In this document: positions 8,399 to 16,730 of the stretch, in pieces
Layout of the letters: every line of letters begins with the position of its first letter
Position numbering within the stretch: position 1 is the first letter of the stretch
Source of the DNA: a virus
DNA length: 64,000 nucleotides
Direction: 5' to 3' (one strand)
IMG/VR virus record: IMGVR_UViG_3300031837_000008
Coordinates: 1-64,000 of that record
The notes under the pieces: generated by a model
What the model was told of the DNA's origin: nothing
Databases searched by the model: none
The model's input: the letters and a program-made list of their open reading frames with translations, nothing else
Position numbers and translations under genes: made by a program

Positions 8399-9928
8399 AT
8401 GATAGCCAAACGTCGAATTACGACGAAATCACGTAAAACCGTAAGTTCTGCAGATTTGGTGCCCACAAAAGACAATGACATTAAATCTTCCACGTTAAGA
8501 GATTTTGGTCGTAGTCGTATGACTACCTATGCAATCTCTGTTAATCTAGACCGCTCTGTACCTGATATGTATGACGGGCTTAAACCTGTACAGCGCCGCA
8601 ATATGTATGGGACGGCAAAGGAAGCTTTTTCATCGTTTGAAAAGACAGCTCGTATTGTAGGCGTTGTACTAGGTCGATATCATCCACATGGCGACAAGTC
8701 AATTAGCGATGCTATAACCACCATGGTCAACCACCCAACTTCTGTGTTCTACGGAAAAGGTAACTGGGGTAACATGGTTGATGGTGCGGCGGCCATGCGC
8801 TACACGAACATGCAATTATCAGCATACGGGCAAACATTCTTTGATCCCAATTACCTACATGCATCCGTCACTAGCTTTGTACCTAACTACGATAACAAAG
8901 AAGTGGAGCCTGTAACACTACCCGCTCAATTGCCTAATGTAATTCTTAATGGTGGCGAAGGAATTGGCGTTGGCATCACGACATTGATTCCTACTTTTAC
9001 CCCGGACTCCGTAATTCTGATTCTAGAACGCATGCTCAAAGGTGAAGTGCTGGCCCCAACGGATTATGCACGAACCCTGAAGTTTGCGCACAAATGGGGT
9101 GGTCAATTACTCAAGACTCCGGAGAACAAAAAAGGGTGGATGGGGCTTTTCACCGGCAGCGAGACCCAAGTTAAGTTCGAGTCCGAACTTCAAGTAGAAC
9201 TAGACCGCAAGAAACTGATAATCAATGACTGGCCTCCGGGCACCAACCTACAGAAATTTGTAGAGAAGGTTCGGGCTATGCCTGAGACTCTACGATGCTT
9301 CAATTCGAAGGGTTCAGCCACGCTTACCATTGAATGCAAACCGGCGTACAATCTGACGCAGTTTGAGAAATATGTGGAAAAGATTAGGCTGGCTACCCGC
9401 AAGAGCGTGAGTTTCAAACTCAATGTGACGAAACGTAAGGCCCAGATCCTGGATGGCGTCACCACGTTCAAGACTGAGTTTCTTGCACTGTCTGTACCTG
9501 AGTTGCTTAAGCAGTGGCTGGTAATGCGTATCGAGTTGGAACGCAAGAGTTTGGCCTACAGGCAGACTAAGCAACGAGCAGCTATTGCTTATTCGGAACT
9601 CTTGATTTATGCCTGTGATAAACTTGATATCATAGTCAAGGCCCTGCGAGCAAAGGACCCTGATATGTTCCTCACCAAGAATCTAGAAATCGATGGGGAT
9701 CAGGCAAAGCAGATTCTTGAACTCAGGGTCAGGCAACTTTCAAAACTGGATCAAGAGGTACTTAAGCTCAAGCTGAAAGAACAGCGATTAGTTTTGAAGC
9801 AACTGGATGAATGGCTTAAACGACCCCGATCCAAGGTCCTGCTGGACTTGGCTGAGGTAAAGGCAGCGATTCTAAAAGATCGTTCGTTCCAGGCCAACAA
9901 GGATACACGTAAGCTCAAAGTTATTTAA
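8399..9928 (+). CDS. Type II DNA topoisomerase A subunit (GyrA/ParC-like)
   Basis: 509 aa from ATG 8399, preceded by AAGGAATAAG; a TTG at 8360 would add 13 residues but lacks a ribosome site. DNA breakage-reunion subunit. Seen: VPDMYDGLKPVQRRNMYG, GRYHPHGD, and GNWGNMVDGAAAMRYTN with the active-site Tyr at about 135. The coiled-coil and C-gate region follows (helical, about 370-490). It stops near 509 aa, without a GyrA-type C-terminal beta-pinwheel, so it is more like phage and ParC-type core subunits and is not expected to wrap DNA. Lies 52 nt after the B subunit. Confidence 0.92.
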   Translation: MIAKRRITTKSRKTVSSADLVPTKDNDIKSSTLRDFGRSRMTTYAISVNLDRSVPDMYDGLKPVQRRNMYGTAKEAFSSFEKTARIVGVVLGRYHPHGDKSISDAITTMVNHPTSVFYGKGNWGNMVDGAAAMRYTNMQLSAYGQTFFDPNYLHASVTSFVPNYDNKEVEPVTLPAQLPNVILNGGEGIGVGITTLIPTFTPDSVILILERMLKGEVLAPTDYARTLKFAHKWGGQLLKTPENKKGWMGLFTGSETQVKFESELQVELDRKKLIINDWPPGTNLQKFVEKVRAMPETLRCFNSKGSATLTIECKPAYNLTQFEKYVEKIRLATRKSVSFKLNVTKRKAQILDGVTTFKTEFLALSVPELLKQWLVMRIELERKSLAYRQTKQRAAIAYSELLIYACDKLDIIVKALRAKDPDMFLTKNLEIDGDQAKQILELRVRQLSKLDQEVLKLKLKEQRLVLKQLDEWLKRPRSKVLLDLAEVKAAILKDRSFQANKDTRKLKVI

Positions 9929-9936
9929 ATCTGGAT

Positions 9937-9969
9937 GGGGTTGCTTTATAGGTCACGAAAAGCAACCCC
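9937..9969 (+). terminator. Strong stem-loop after the topoisomerase operon
   Basis: A perfect 11-bp stem (GGGGTTGCTTT at 9937-9947, complement at 9959-9969) with an 11-nt loop, right after the A-subunit stop. No U tract follows, so it may end, process or stabilise the transcript rather than act as a classical terminator. Confidence 0.5.
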
Positions 9970-9992
9970 CTGTTGGGGCCAACATTAAAGTC

Positions 9993-10021
9993 TTGCTAGT
10001 GGAAAAGTCTTAGTATAGGAT
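9993..10021 (+). promoter_or_regulatory. Candidate sigma70-type promoter
   Basis: TTGCTA (9993-9998), 17 bp, TAGGAT (10016-10021). The block CCAACATTAAA through AGTGGAAA is shared with the promoter region at 11106-11130. A GTTGG-GG-CCAAC dyad at 9972-9983 resembles the dyad of the TTGGCA promoter family. Confidence 0.4.
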
Positions 10022-10065
10022 AGAGTCAAATAGTTAGTGGCTAAGTCCCAGTCAAAGGAATGAAA

Positions 10066-10566
10066 ATGAGCAAGCATGAAATATTTGGTATGTCGAATCT
10101 GGCCCAACAGCATACAGGATTGCCTCTTGCTGTGATGGTTCGCGCAGCACCTCAAAATAAGAAAGACCCTAGCGTCAAGATCGCACACTCCACTGACGGC
10201 TTAGTCGACAAAGGCCCGAATTTTTCATTGTCTATTAGTCTTGAGCCTAAAAAATTGATGGACCCACCTGTAGGCATAAAGTTTAAAGCTAGCGACGTTA
10301 GAAAAGTTGCGAATTGGGTTGTGTCGAATCGCTCGCTACTCCTGAAATATTGGTATGGTATAACCACGGACAGCATTACTGTACAGAATTTGCTTATTTC
10401 GAACAAAGACTACGGTGTGCCCTTTGACACTACCTTAGACCTGTTACGTACTGCGTGGAACCTATCTTTGACGCCGCAGGCCCGGGCAGCTTTAGCTAAA
10501 ATAAATATTCAGGCTGTTGAGCTTATCGTTAAACGAAATCGAGCTTTGTTTCCTGTTCGTAAATAA
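10066..10566 (+). CDS. Hypothetical protein, LKYWYG paralogue family, copy 1
   Basis: 166 aa from ATG 10066 (AAAGGA seven bases upstream). Begins MSKHEIFGMS and contains TGLPLAVM near residue 18, then NFSLSIS and ASDVRKVANWV..NRSLLLKYWYG. The next gene is a clear paralogue with the same order of motifs, and the gene at 35472 is a shorter one. The central and C-terminal pattern faintly recalls DUF4160-type proteins (a helix ending in LL-x-x-W); that is only a resemblance. Function unknown. Confidence 0.65.
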   Translation: MSKHEIFGMSNLAQQHTGLPLAVMVRAAPQNKKDPSVKIAHSTDGLVDKGPNFSLSISLEPKKLMDPPVGIKFKASDVRKVANWVVSNRSLLLKYWYGITTDSITVQNLLISNKDYGVPFDTTLDLLRTAWNLSLTPQARAALAKINIQAVELIVKRNRALFPVRK

Positions 10567-10585
10567 CTGGTGTGCGGAAAATAAA

Positions 10586-11080
10586 ATGAGCAAACATGAA
10601 ATAACCGGCATGTCCAGACTATCAAGAAATGATACGGGTCTGCCCTTGGCTGTTATGATCAGTGACGCACCATCAAACAAAAAGGTACCGCGTATTAAGG
10701 TTGCACAAGCTACGACAGATTTCAAAAACAATAGTCTGAACATGTCGTTGTCCATAGCACCACATCCAGAAGCCTTAACTAAAATCCCAAAAGGTATGTC
10801 GCATCAGGACTTAGCATCTGTTGCTGAGTGGGTAAGTACCAACCGGTCCATGCTTCTAAAATATTGGTATGGTATTGAGACTGAAACACGTAAGGTAGAA
10901 CAGCATCTGATTGATGGTAAAGACCAAGGCAAAACCTTTGACCAAATCATAGGCCGTATGCGTTCTATGTGGGTTTCTCAAGCAACCAAACAAGAAATCA
11001 GCACGCAAATGGAAGTCCCAGTAGACGCAGTCGACCTAATTATTGATACTAATTCCAAGCTGTTTCCTGATCGTAAATAA
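10586..11080 (+). CDS. Hypothetical protein, LKYWYG paralogue family, copy 2
   Basis: 164 aa from ATG 10586, 19 nt after copy 1, giving MSKHEITGMS as in copy 1; GCGGAAAATAAA precedes. Shares TGLPLAVM, NMSLSIA, VAEWVSTNRSMLLKYWYG and a C-terminal LFPDRK with copy 1 (LFPVRK), so the pair arose by tandem duplication and then diverged. A longer frame upstream overlapping copy 1 is unlikely to be used. Function unknown. Confidence 0.65.
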   Translation: MSKHEITGMSRLSRNDTGLPLAVMISDAPSNKKVPRIKVAQATTDFKNNSLNMSLSIAPHPEALTKIPKGMSHQDLASVAEWVSTNRSMLLKYWYGIETETRKVEQHLIDGKDQGKTFDQIIGRMRSMWVSQATKQEISTQMEVPVDAVDLIIDTNSKLFPDRK

Positions 11081-11119
11081 GACTGACGGATCTTTAATTT
11101 AGGCTCCAACATTAAATAT

Positions 11120-11156
11120 CTGTCAGTGGAAAGACTTGGTGTACACTAGACCAAGT
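11120..11156 (+). promoter_or_regulatory. Promoter and operator-like dyad upstream of rtcB
   Basis: CTGTCA (11120-11125), 16 bp, TACACT (11142-11147). An inverted repeat ACTTGGT (11134-11140) / ACCAAGT (11150-11156) brackets the -10, as expected for a repressor or activator site. The right half, ACTAGACCAA, recurs before the NAMPT gene at 43636. Confidence 0.45.
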
Positions 11157-11210
11157 TAAGTAATTAAAACTAGCAGTAAAAATACTCCGATCACTAAATA
11201 GAGGATTATT

Positions 11211-12434
11211 ATGCAACAGAACGAAGTTTATGAGCAAATGTTTGGCGGTAAAATCAAACTGTGGACGGGCAATATGCCCGTGGAACAGACGGCCCTTGAT
11301 CAATTACGCAACGTGTCAAACCTGCCTATTCTTGGTGGACACGTTGCGGTGATGCCTGATGTACACTTTGGTATGGGTGCAACTGTTGGTTCCGTTATAC
11401 CTCTGACTGGGGCAGTTATACCCGCAGCTGTTGGAGTCGACATCGGATGCGGCATGTGTGCTGTACAGACGTCACTTAAGGCCTCTGACCTTCCTGATAG
11501 TTTGGTTGGTGTCCGTCATCAAATCGAACGCGATGTACCTGTAGGTTTTAGCTACCATCAACGGGATATTCACCTGCGTCATCAAGGTTTAGTCGGCATG
11601 GAACTCAGCCGTCGTCGTGCGGAACTGTTATCTAGATTTCCCTCAATTCGTATCATGAAACGTATCAAACGTTTTGACGAAGCTCGTATGAACATGCAGT
11701 TAGGTACTTTGGGTGGTGGCAATCATTTCATCGAGTTGTGCGTGGATGAAAACCAAAATGTGTGGGTGATGTTGCATTCGGGTAGTCGTAATGTTGGCAA
11801 GACCGTGGGTGAGGCCGCGACCAACTTGGCAAAAGAAGAGCTGTACAGGCAGCACGTCAATTTGCCAGACAAGGATCTTTCCTGGTTCGCTGAGGGCACC
11901 GAGCTATTTGATGAGTACGTTGAAGCCATGCTGTGGAGCCAAGAATACGCGAAGCTGAATCGTGACCTCATGCTGATGCTTGTTTTGTCCGCTGTTGAGC
12001 GCACAATTAAACCTTTCACTTTGGTGAACGAAGCCGTAAACTGCCATCATAACTTTCTGTCTAAAGAGGAATTTGGTGGACGCCCTCTATGGATCACCCG
12101 CAAAGGTGCTGTAGGTGCGTACAAAGGTCAACTGGGTATCATTCCTGGATCCATGGGTGCCCGTTCTTTCATTGTCTGTGGTAAGGGACATGAAGCAGCT
12201 TATTGTTCTTGCAGTCATGGGGCCGGTCGCGTCATGTCTCGCGGGCAAGCAAAACGTAGTTTTTCGTTAGCCGATATTGCTACACAAACAGCCGGTGTTG
12301 AATGCAAAAAAGATAGTAGCGTGTTGGACGAAATTCCAGGTGCTTATAAAAATATTGATGATGTTATGGAGGCACAATCGGAATTGGTAGAAATCAAGGC
12401 TACGCTGAAACAAGTACTCTGCGTTAAGGGCTGA
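11211..12434 (+). CDS. rtcB: RtcB family RNA ligase
   Basis: 407 aa, full length for the family. RtcB joins 2',3'-cyclic phosphate or 3'-phosphate ends to 5'-OH RNA ends using GTP and Mn2+. Seen: VGVDIGCGM (74-82, metal ligands Asp77 and Cys80), LGTLGGGNHF (164-173), LHSGSRNVG (188-196), VNCHHNF (276-282), TRKGA, PGSMGARSF, and YCSCSHGAGR with the guanylylated His at 336. ATG 11211 follows AGAGGATTATT. It stands alone behind its own promoter/dyad. In a phage it probably repairs RNA, such as tRNA, cut by host anticodon nucleases (inference). Confidence 0.95.
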   Translation: MQQNEVYEQMFGGKIKLWTGNMPVEQTALDQLRNVSNLPILGGHVAVMPDVHFGMGATVGSVIPLTGAVIPAAVGVDIGCGMCAVQTSLKASDLPDSLVGVRHQIERDVPVGFSYHQRDIHLRHQGLVGMELSRRRAELLSRFPSIRIMKRIKRFDEARMNMQLGTLGGGNHFIELCVDENQNVWVMLHSGSRNVGKTVGEAATNLAKEELYRQHVNLPDKDLSWFAEGTELFDEYVEAMLWSQEYAKLNRDLMLMLVLSAVERTIKPFTLVNEAVNCHHNFLSKEEFGGRPLWITRKGAVGAYKGQLGIIPGSMGARSFIVCGKGHEAAYCSCSHGAGRVMSRGQAKRSFSLADIATQTAGVECKKDSSVLDEIPGAYKNIDDVMEAQSELVEIKATLKQVLCVKG

Positions 12435-12508
12435 ACCCCCACTTTCATAGCTCGTTGATGAAAATTGGTTACGCAACTTCCTGACAACAATTTCTTGATT
12501 TTGATATG

Positions 12509-12518
12509 CTCGTAAATA
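12509..12518 (+). promoter_or_regulatory. Variant late-type promoter element
   Basis: CTCGTAAATA, one mismatch from CTAGTAAATA, 58 nt upstream of the next start and directly before the first copy of the duplicated leader. Confidence 0.3.
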
Positions 12519-12524
12519 ATGTAC

Positions 12525-12560
12525 AAGGGCTTAGTCGGGCTCCCTATCGAATGTCAGGCA
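12525..12560 (+). repeat. Duplicated leader element, copy 1
   Basis: 36 nt from AAGGGCTTAG to GTCAGGCA, repeated with one indel and two substitutions at 12971-13005. The central 19 nt, from CGGGCTCC to CGAATGTC, are identical. Each copy lies 15-20 nt before a start codon, so a translational or RNA-processing role is plausible. Confidence 0.6.
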
Positions 12561-12575
12561 TACCACGGAGTACGA

Positions 12576-12959
12576 ATGATGCAAAAATACAGGCCAGCAA
12601 TTCCCACCCGATTACAGAGCATCGGCTTTGAAACCGATGTCGTAGGTCGGGCCTTTTTGTTAGCCCGAGAAGCCGGGTTACATCCGGTTACCGCATGGCT
12701 GCAGAGGGAATCCAACGAATCACGCACACTGGTGTCCGTGGTCGTGGCAAGCAAACGTTCGAAAGTTATCGCCCGGTTGATGCGAATTAATAAGTATTCA
12801 ACCAGCAAATGGTGGAAGGGCGGGTTCCCCATCGAACGTAATAAGTGCGGTGTCTTGGACATAAAGGTCGTAACATTTGGTGACAACCACACAGCTTCTG
12901 TTCATAAGTACGGCAAGAATGGGTCCATCATCGTGTTCAGTAATCGTAAACACGTATAG
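12576..12959 (+). CDS. Hypothetical protein
   Basis: 127 aa from ATG 12576 (GGAG at 12567-12570); a longer frame from 12519 would translate the duplicated leader and is less likely. Basic and of mixed structure, starting MMQKYRPAIPTRLQSIGF. No motif recognised. Shares its 5' leader element with the following gene, suggesting joint post-transcriptional control. Confidence 0.55.
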   Translation: MMQKYRPAIPTRLQSIGFETDVVGRAFLLAREAGLHPVTAWLQRESNESRTLVSVVVASKRSKVIARLMRINKYSTSKWWKGGFPIERNKCGVLDIKVVTFGDNHTASVHKYGKNGSIIVFSNRKHV

Positions 12960-12970
12960 TCTTAATTTCA

Positions 12971-13005
12971 AAGGGCTAGCCGGGCTCCCTATCGAATGTC
13001 CGGCA
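12971..13005 (+). repeat. Duplicated leader element, copy 2
   Basis: 35 nt matching 12525-12560. In this copy GCCGG and CCGGC can pair across the conserved core to form a hairpin; in copy 1 that pairing is imperfect. Precedes the ATG at 13024 by 18 nt. Confidence 0.6.
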
Positions 13006-13023
13006 ATTGAAGAGTGCAAAAGA

Positions 13024-14427
13024 ATGGCAAAATCTAATGTTGTGCAAGATACTGATCGTAGTTCTAAACTGAAGCCAAAAGGTGGGGATGGGGACAAGCT
13101 CACACTGGACACGCAGGCTGTAAGCGATCAACAAAAGCAGGATAAGGTAAAGGCCCTTGCATTTCAGTTTCCGACCCGCAAGTCTATTGAGGCTGCGAAA
13201 AAAGCACAGGCCAAAAATCAACCAGATATTCGCATTATTGCTTGTGCTTGGTACATTCATCCCAAACGGGGGCCTGGACAGGCGCTATCAGTTCAAGACT
13301 GCGATCCTAACCATGCGTGGTTGAGTTTTCTGGATGGGAAATATCTAGTTGAGATTTCTGATCTTACTCCAGCACTTAGGTCAGATGTCAATAAGGCAGG
13401 GAGCGTCGTCAATAATAGTCAGCTTGTAGAATTTCCTGAAAAAGTTAAACTGCCGGACTTCAGGCCCGGTGATTGGTACAGTCATCCTCAATATGGTACC
13501 GGTCAAGTGGTGGAGTTTCCGTTTTCCAGTGATTTGGACATTCGCTTAAACTTTTCAGATAAGACAAGTTACGTTCTTAAAGAACACTTGAGTTTAGCCA
13601 CTGATGCTGAAATTGATAAAGCCAAGATCTCTAATCTGTTGTCAAAGACTGCTATAAAATCGACCAAGAAAACAAAGAAGAGCCGGTCTAGCGTGGACCA
13701 GACTAGTTGCACAGTCACAGTAGCCAACCAGAAACCCGTGATCAGTGATGTCGTCTACAAAAACGGCAAGTGCGTGTCCTTGGTCCACAACGGTGTAAAG
13801 TTCGCGGTTGATATGGCAGCCAGAGACAAGTCTAGTGGAGAACTTCTTGGTCTAATTGTTGATCTTGATTTTGATCCTTATTGCGAATGGCACTCAGTTT
13901 GGGTTGACGACACTTTTGCTAAATCCGATGAAGACAATGATGCCACTGAGCATTTGATGTGTGACGTTATACCTGAATCCTGGTGGGCCTCTGGGACCTC
14001 CGTCTATCACAAAGTGTTTGGTAATGGTGTAGTAGTTGAAGCTACCCATCCGAAAACATTGGTGACCTTGGTAGACTTTGAACAAGTGCTAACTCCTGGC
14101 TTAACGTTAGTTCCTTCCTCAGAACTTGAACTAGATGAGGACGGAGACGAAAGTTCAGATGAGTGCGAAGCCGAAGCCGAAGAACCAACTCCGAGTCAGG
14201 CACAGGCACGCATCAAGTTTAAAGAACTAGAATTCTTCCGCCCATTCCTTCATGTTGGTTGCACCTGGATCAAGGTCGGTAACTCAACGGGTATTCGCTG
14301 CGAGGTCCGTGGTGATAGTCAAGAGCCGTTCGCTATGCTTGCGACATTGAGTCACCCAAAGTCCACGACAGCAAAACGTCGTTTCCGTCAGACTGATTTG
14401 GTTGGTATCTACCCGTTTCCCGAATAA
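13024..14427 (+). CDS. Protein with three Tudor/KOW-like FG-x-G repeats
   Basis: 467 aa from ATG 13024. Three segments follow the pattern W-Y/V-x-H-P-x-x-G-x-G-x-V, about 40 residues each: WYIHPKRGPGQ (about 77), WYSHPQYGTGQVV (about 151) and VYHKVFGNGVVV (about 332). This resembles the small beta-barrel at the C-terminus of UvrD/PcrA helicases, which contacts RNA polymerase, but no helicase part is present. Segments rich in Lys (about 205-230) and Asp/Glu (about 365-390) separate the modules. An RNA-polymerase or nucleic-acid adaptor role is inference. Confidence 0.55.
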   Translation: MAKSNVVQDTDRSSKLKPKGGDGDKLTLDTQAVSDQQKQDKVKALAFQFPTRKSIEAAKKAQAKNQPDIRIIACAWYIHPKRGPGQALSVQDCDPNHAWLSFLDGKYLVEISDLTPALRSDVNKAGSVVNNSQLVEFPEKVKLPDFRPGDWYSHPQYGTGQVVEFPFSSDLDIRLNFSDKTSYVLKEHLSLATDAEIDKAKISNLLSKTAIKSTKKTKKSRSSVDQTSCTVTVANQKPVISDVVYKNGKCVSLVHNGVKFAVDMAARDKSSGELLGLIVDLDFDPYCEWHSVWVDDTFAKSDEDNDATEHLMCDVIPESWWASGTSVYHKVFGNGVVVEATHPKTLVTLVDFEQVLTPGLTLVPSSELELDEDGDESSDECEAEAEEPTPSQAQARIKFKELEFFRPFLHVGCTWIKVGNSTGIRCEVRGDSQEPFAMLATLSHPKSTTAKRRFRQTDLVGIYPFPE

Positions 14428-14505
14428 TGCACAAACCGTAATTTAATGATTCAGTTCGAGGATTTAAAAACAAATTTATTTTCTCGAACAACATTGTTTG
14501 TCTTG

Positions 14506-14514
14506 TAGTAAATA
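14506..14514 (+). promoter_or_regulatory. Candidate late-type promoter element
   Basis: TAGTAAATA (preceded by G rather than C), 62 nt upstream of ATG 14577, in a 149-nt intergenic gap that is AT-rich and holds no other gene. Confidence 0.4.
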
Positions 14515-14576
14515 CTATGTGTGCATTACAATAAACGTGCATGCAATTAAAACCCCTCCCTCAAAGGAAATTCAAA

Positions 14577-15002
14577 ATGGCAACGTCTCAAGAAAACGTA
14601 GTGCAACAAGCAAAGAACATTGCGGCAGTAGTCGCAAATCTGAGTCGTGAAAATGCAAAGCTGACAGCTCAGAATGAAAAGCTGTCGGAACGCATTGAAA
14701 ACATCAAGGCTCGCGCTGCAGCTGCTAAGGAAAAGGCTGAAGCTAAGGGCACGACCCAAGGTAAGAAGCTGGGTGCCCCGAAGGGTCCGCGTGCCAAGCG
14801 TGCAGCTGAGGAAGATGACGAGCCGGTACGTAAGGTTCGTGCTAACGCCAAAGTCCAAGCTGCCCCGGCACCGAAGGCTAAAGTAGCCAACACCAAGGGT
14901 AAAGTTGAGAATAAGATCCGTCCGCAAGCAACAAAGCCGGGTCCGAAAGTTCCGGCGCAAACCAAGGTCAAGAAAATCAGCAAGGACGATTTCTTGATTT
15001 AA
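14577..15002 (+). CDS. Coiled-coil protein with basic Ala/Lys/Pro tail
   Basis: 141 aa from ATG 14577 (CAAAGGAAATTCAAA upstream); an upstream in-frame ATG at 14541 lacks a ribosome site. Residues ~5-60 form a coiled coil with Asn/Glu/Lys heptads (LSRENAKLTAQNEKLSERIE). Residues ~60-130 are Lys/Ala/Pro/Arg-rich and disordered, similar in style to the basic arm of the protein at 2454. Ends DDFLI. Possibly a DNA-binding structural protein. A strong terminator follows. Confidence 0.6.
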   Translation: MATSQENVVQQAKNIAAVVANLSRENAKLTAQNEKLSERIENIKARAAAAKEKAEAKGTTQGKKLGAPKGPRAKRAAEEDDEPVRKVRANAKVQAAPAPKAKVANTKGKVENKIRPQATKPGPKVPAQTKVKKISKDDFLI

Positions 15003-15040
15003 TAGCTGAATCAGTATACGTTTGGTAACTGAAGGAAACA

Positions 15041-15085
15041 AAAGAATGGGGCTTACTCAAGGTCAAGAGTTCGGCCCCATTCTTT
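15041..15085 (+). terminator. Intrinsic terminator-like hairpin
   Basis: A perfect 12-bp stem, AAAGAATGGGGC (15041-15052) and its complement (15074-15085), with a 21-nt loop, followed by ATTT. Ends the coiled-coil transcription unit. Confidence 0.65.
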
Positions 15086-15125
15086 ATTTGGAATTCAATT
15101 TTAGTACAAGCCACTAGAGAAACGT

Positions 15126-16121
15126 ATGAAAAACGCGACACGGGTTGTTGACTCAAATTTTGATCGTTATCAAGCACGACAAGGCTTATCAGCAAAGAAC
15201 CAATCGCAGTTGACGAAACTCATACCTTTACTCCAAGTCGGGTCCAAGGCCGGACCCGATGACGCACAGATAGGGACCAAATTAGAACGTAGAGTTTCAG
15301 CACTAACCGACTTGAGATTTGAACTGCGAAAATCCGCAGCCAGTCTGGCGGCATTACCAGTTGTAGCTAAAGAATTAAAGCTCAAGAAGTTAACGATTGC
15401 TAGGCGTAAGCTTGAGCTCCTATTCAAGGCTCCGGTCCCCCACGGACTAGGCAAGGTCCTGAAATCATATATGAATGAACTCACAACACTCAGAGAAGGT
15501 GTGTTCATAGGTGACATAGAAGAGTCTATGCTTGAAGTGACTGAGTTGCCGAAGGCCTTAGTAGAAATCGACAAACAATTGGTTAAGGCTAAAGCCAGTT
15601 TAGCAAAGCACCAACGATTATTATTGGGTGAAGACGCCGATCCCCTGTTTTCTGTTGATGCCGCATCAATTATTGAACGTCTTTCTAAAGACAGCAAGAA
15701 CCTAGAATCGCTGAAGGATAAAGACTTTGTAATCTCCAGAATTCCTGTTATACCGATTGCTCTAAAGTCCATGCACTATGAAACACTCAAGGCCAATGGG
15801 TTTAACGTTGACTCGATTGGTGGCTACCCTGTGGTTCACGGCCAGCTTGTGATAGGCATCAACCCCAAGTCTGTGAAGCTCAGCAAACGCCATGCTGACG
15901 GGCAGGAAGTGCCTAGGGACAAATGGCTACAAGTGGCGTTCGCGGTGAAAAAATTAATTGAACTCCAGCTCAAAACTAAGCTATCATTTGTGGAAGAAAA
16001 GCCCTGTGGTATGGCTGGTGGAGCCTGGTTCTGGGTCATGCCTAGTTCTGAGGTCACGCTGTTTGCCAAGGCCTTCCCAGGATCACATATACTGTTGAAA
16101 TCCTGGGGGCCAGCCTTTTAA
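15126..16121 (+). CDS. Hypothetical protein with helical core
   Basis: 331 aa. The N-terminal 200 residues are strongly helical with coiled-coil tendency (for example KALVEIDKQLVKAKASLAKHQ near 143-163). The C-terminal ~120 residues are mixed alpha/beta and Gly-containing, ending KSWGPAF. No family recognised. First gene after the 15 kb terminator; its own promoter is not obvious. Confidence 0.6.
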   Translation: MKNATRVVDSNFDRYQARQGLSAKNQSQLTKLIPLLQVGSKAGPDDAQIGTKLERRVSALTDLRFELRKSAASLAALPVVAKELKLKKLTIARRKLELLFKAPVPHGLGKVLKSYMNELTTLREGVFIGDIEESMLEVTELPKALVEIDKQLVKAKASLAKHQRLLLGEDADPLFSVDAASIIERLSKDSKNLESLKDKDFVISRIPVIPIALKSMHYETLKANGFNVDSIGGYPVVHGQLVIGINPKSVKLSKRHADGQEVPRDKWLQVAFAVKKLIELQLKTKLSFVEEKPCGMAGGAWFWVMPSSEVTLFAKAFPGSHILLKSWGPAF

Positions 16122-16140
16122 TGTTTGATTAGGAAAAATC

Positions 16141-16722
16141 ATGGAAGAGCATCTTGCAACTCAGTTAATAGAACCACTTGACGACTCCCTAGTGGAGTAT
16201 GTTAAGAAATTGCTTGTCTCCAGAATAAGAGAGAAGAAGGCGAAGCCAACAACAAAATATCATGGAGCCGACGTTTATTTTCTCGGCGACAAACAGAACG
16301 GCTACTCTATTCTTGCACGTGATAACGAAATCTTGTACTTCGTTAGATATGAAGCCGTGAAGCACAACAGGCTTGAGCTGGGGCGTCAGGTTTTGGTGTG
16401 GTCCAACAAAACCGATCCCGCTTCTGCTGGGTTTGCGGCCCACATCTTCTTTGACTATTTGCTGCCAAAGTACAAGGCACTTATTGCAGACAAGCAGCAG
16501 ACCTCACAAGGCCAAAGATTTTGGACCTACGCTATTAATCGTGCACTGGAAAGCAATTTGCGGGTTTATTTCTTAAACCGAAGGACATCACCAAACAAAC
16601 TGATAGAGCTTCGTTCTATAGAAGATGCGGTTCAACATCGTAAGGATTTATGGGGCACTGAAGCGGGACATTTGAGGACGTTCGCAGCTATCAGCCAAAT
16701 TCCTTTGCAGATCAAAACTTGA
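16141..16722 (+). CDS. Hypothetical protein
   Basis: 193 aa, ATG 16141 after TTAGGAAAAATC. A soluble mixed alpha/beta protein with Lys/Arg-rich helices and no recognised motif. Only 8 nt separate its stop from the next ATG, so the two are probably cotranslated. Confidence 0.6.
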   Translation: MEEHLATQLIEPLDDSLVEYVKKLLVSRIREKKAKPTTKYHGADVYFLGDKQNGYSILARDNEILYFVRYEAVKHNRLELGRQVLVWSNKTDPASAGFAAHIFFDYLLPKYKALIADKQQTSQGQRFWTYAINRALESNLRVYFLNRRTSPNKLIELRSIEDAVQHRKDLWGTEAGHLRTFAAISQIPLQIKT

Positions 16723-16730
16723 GGCATCAA

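Noticed and set aside
10558-11080. CGTAAATAA at the ends of the two tandem paralogues as late promoters
   Set aside because: Explained by the codons Arg-Lys-stop shared by the paralogues.
12519-12575. Extended start for the 12576 gene at ATG 12519
   Set aside because: It would translate the duplicated leader element; ATG 12576 has the ribosome site and the second leader copy is non-coding.
14547-15041. Long minus-strand open frames opposite low-complexity genes (also at 2448-2825 and 15170-15772)
   Set aside because: They are antisense shadows of well-supported + strand genes with ribosome sites; their translations are biased Leu/Arg/Cys-rich and lack ribosome sites.
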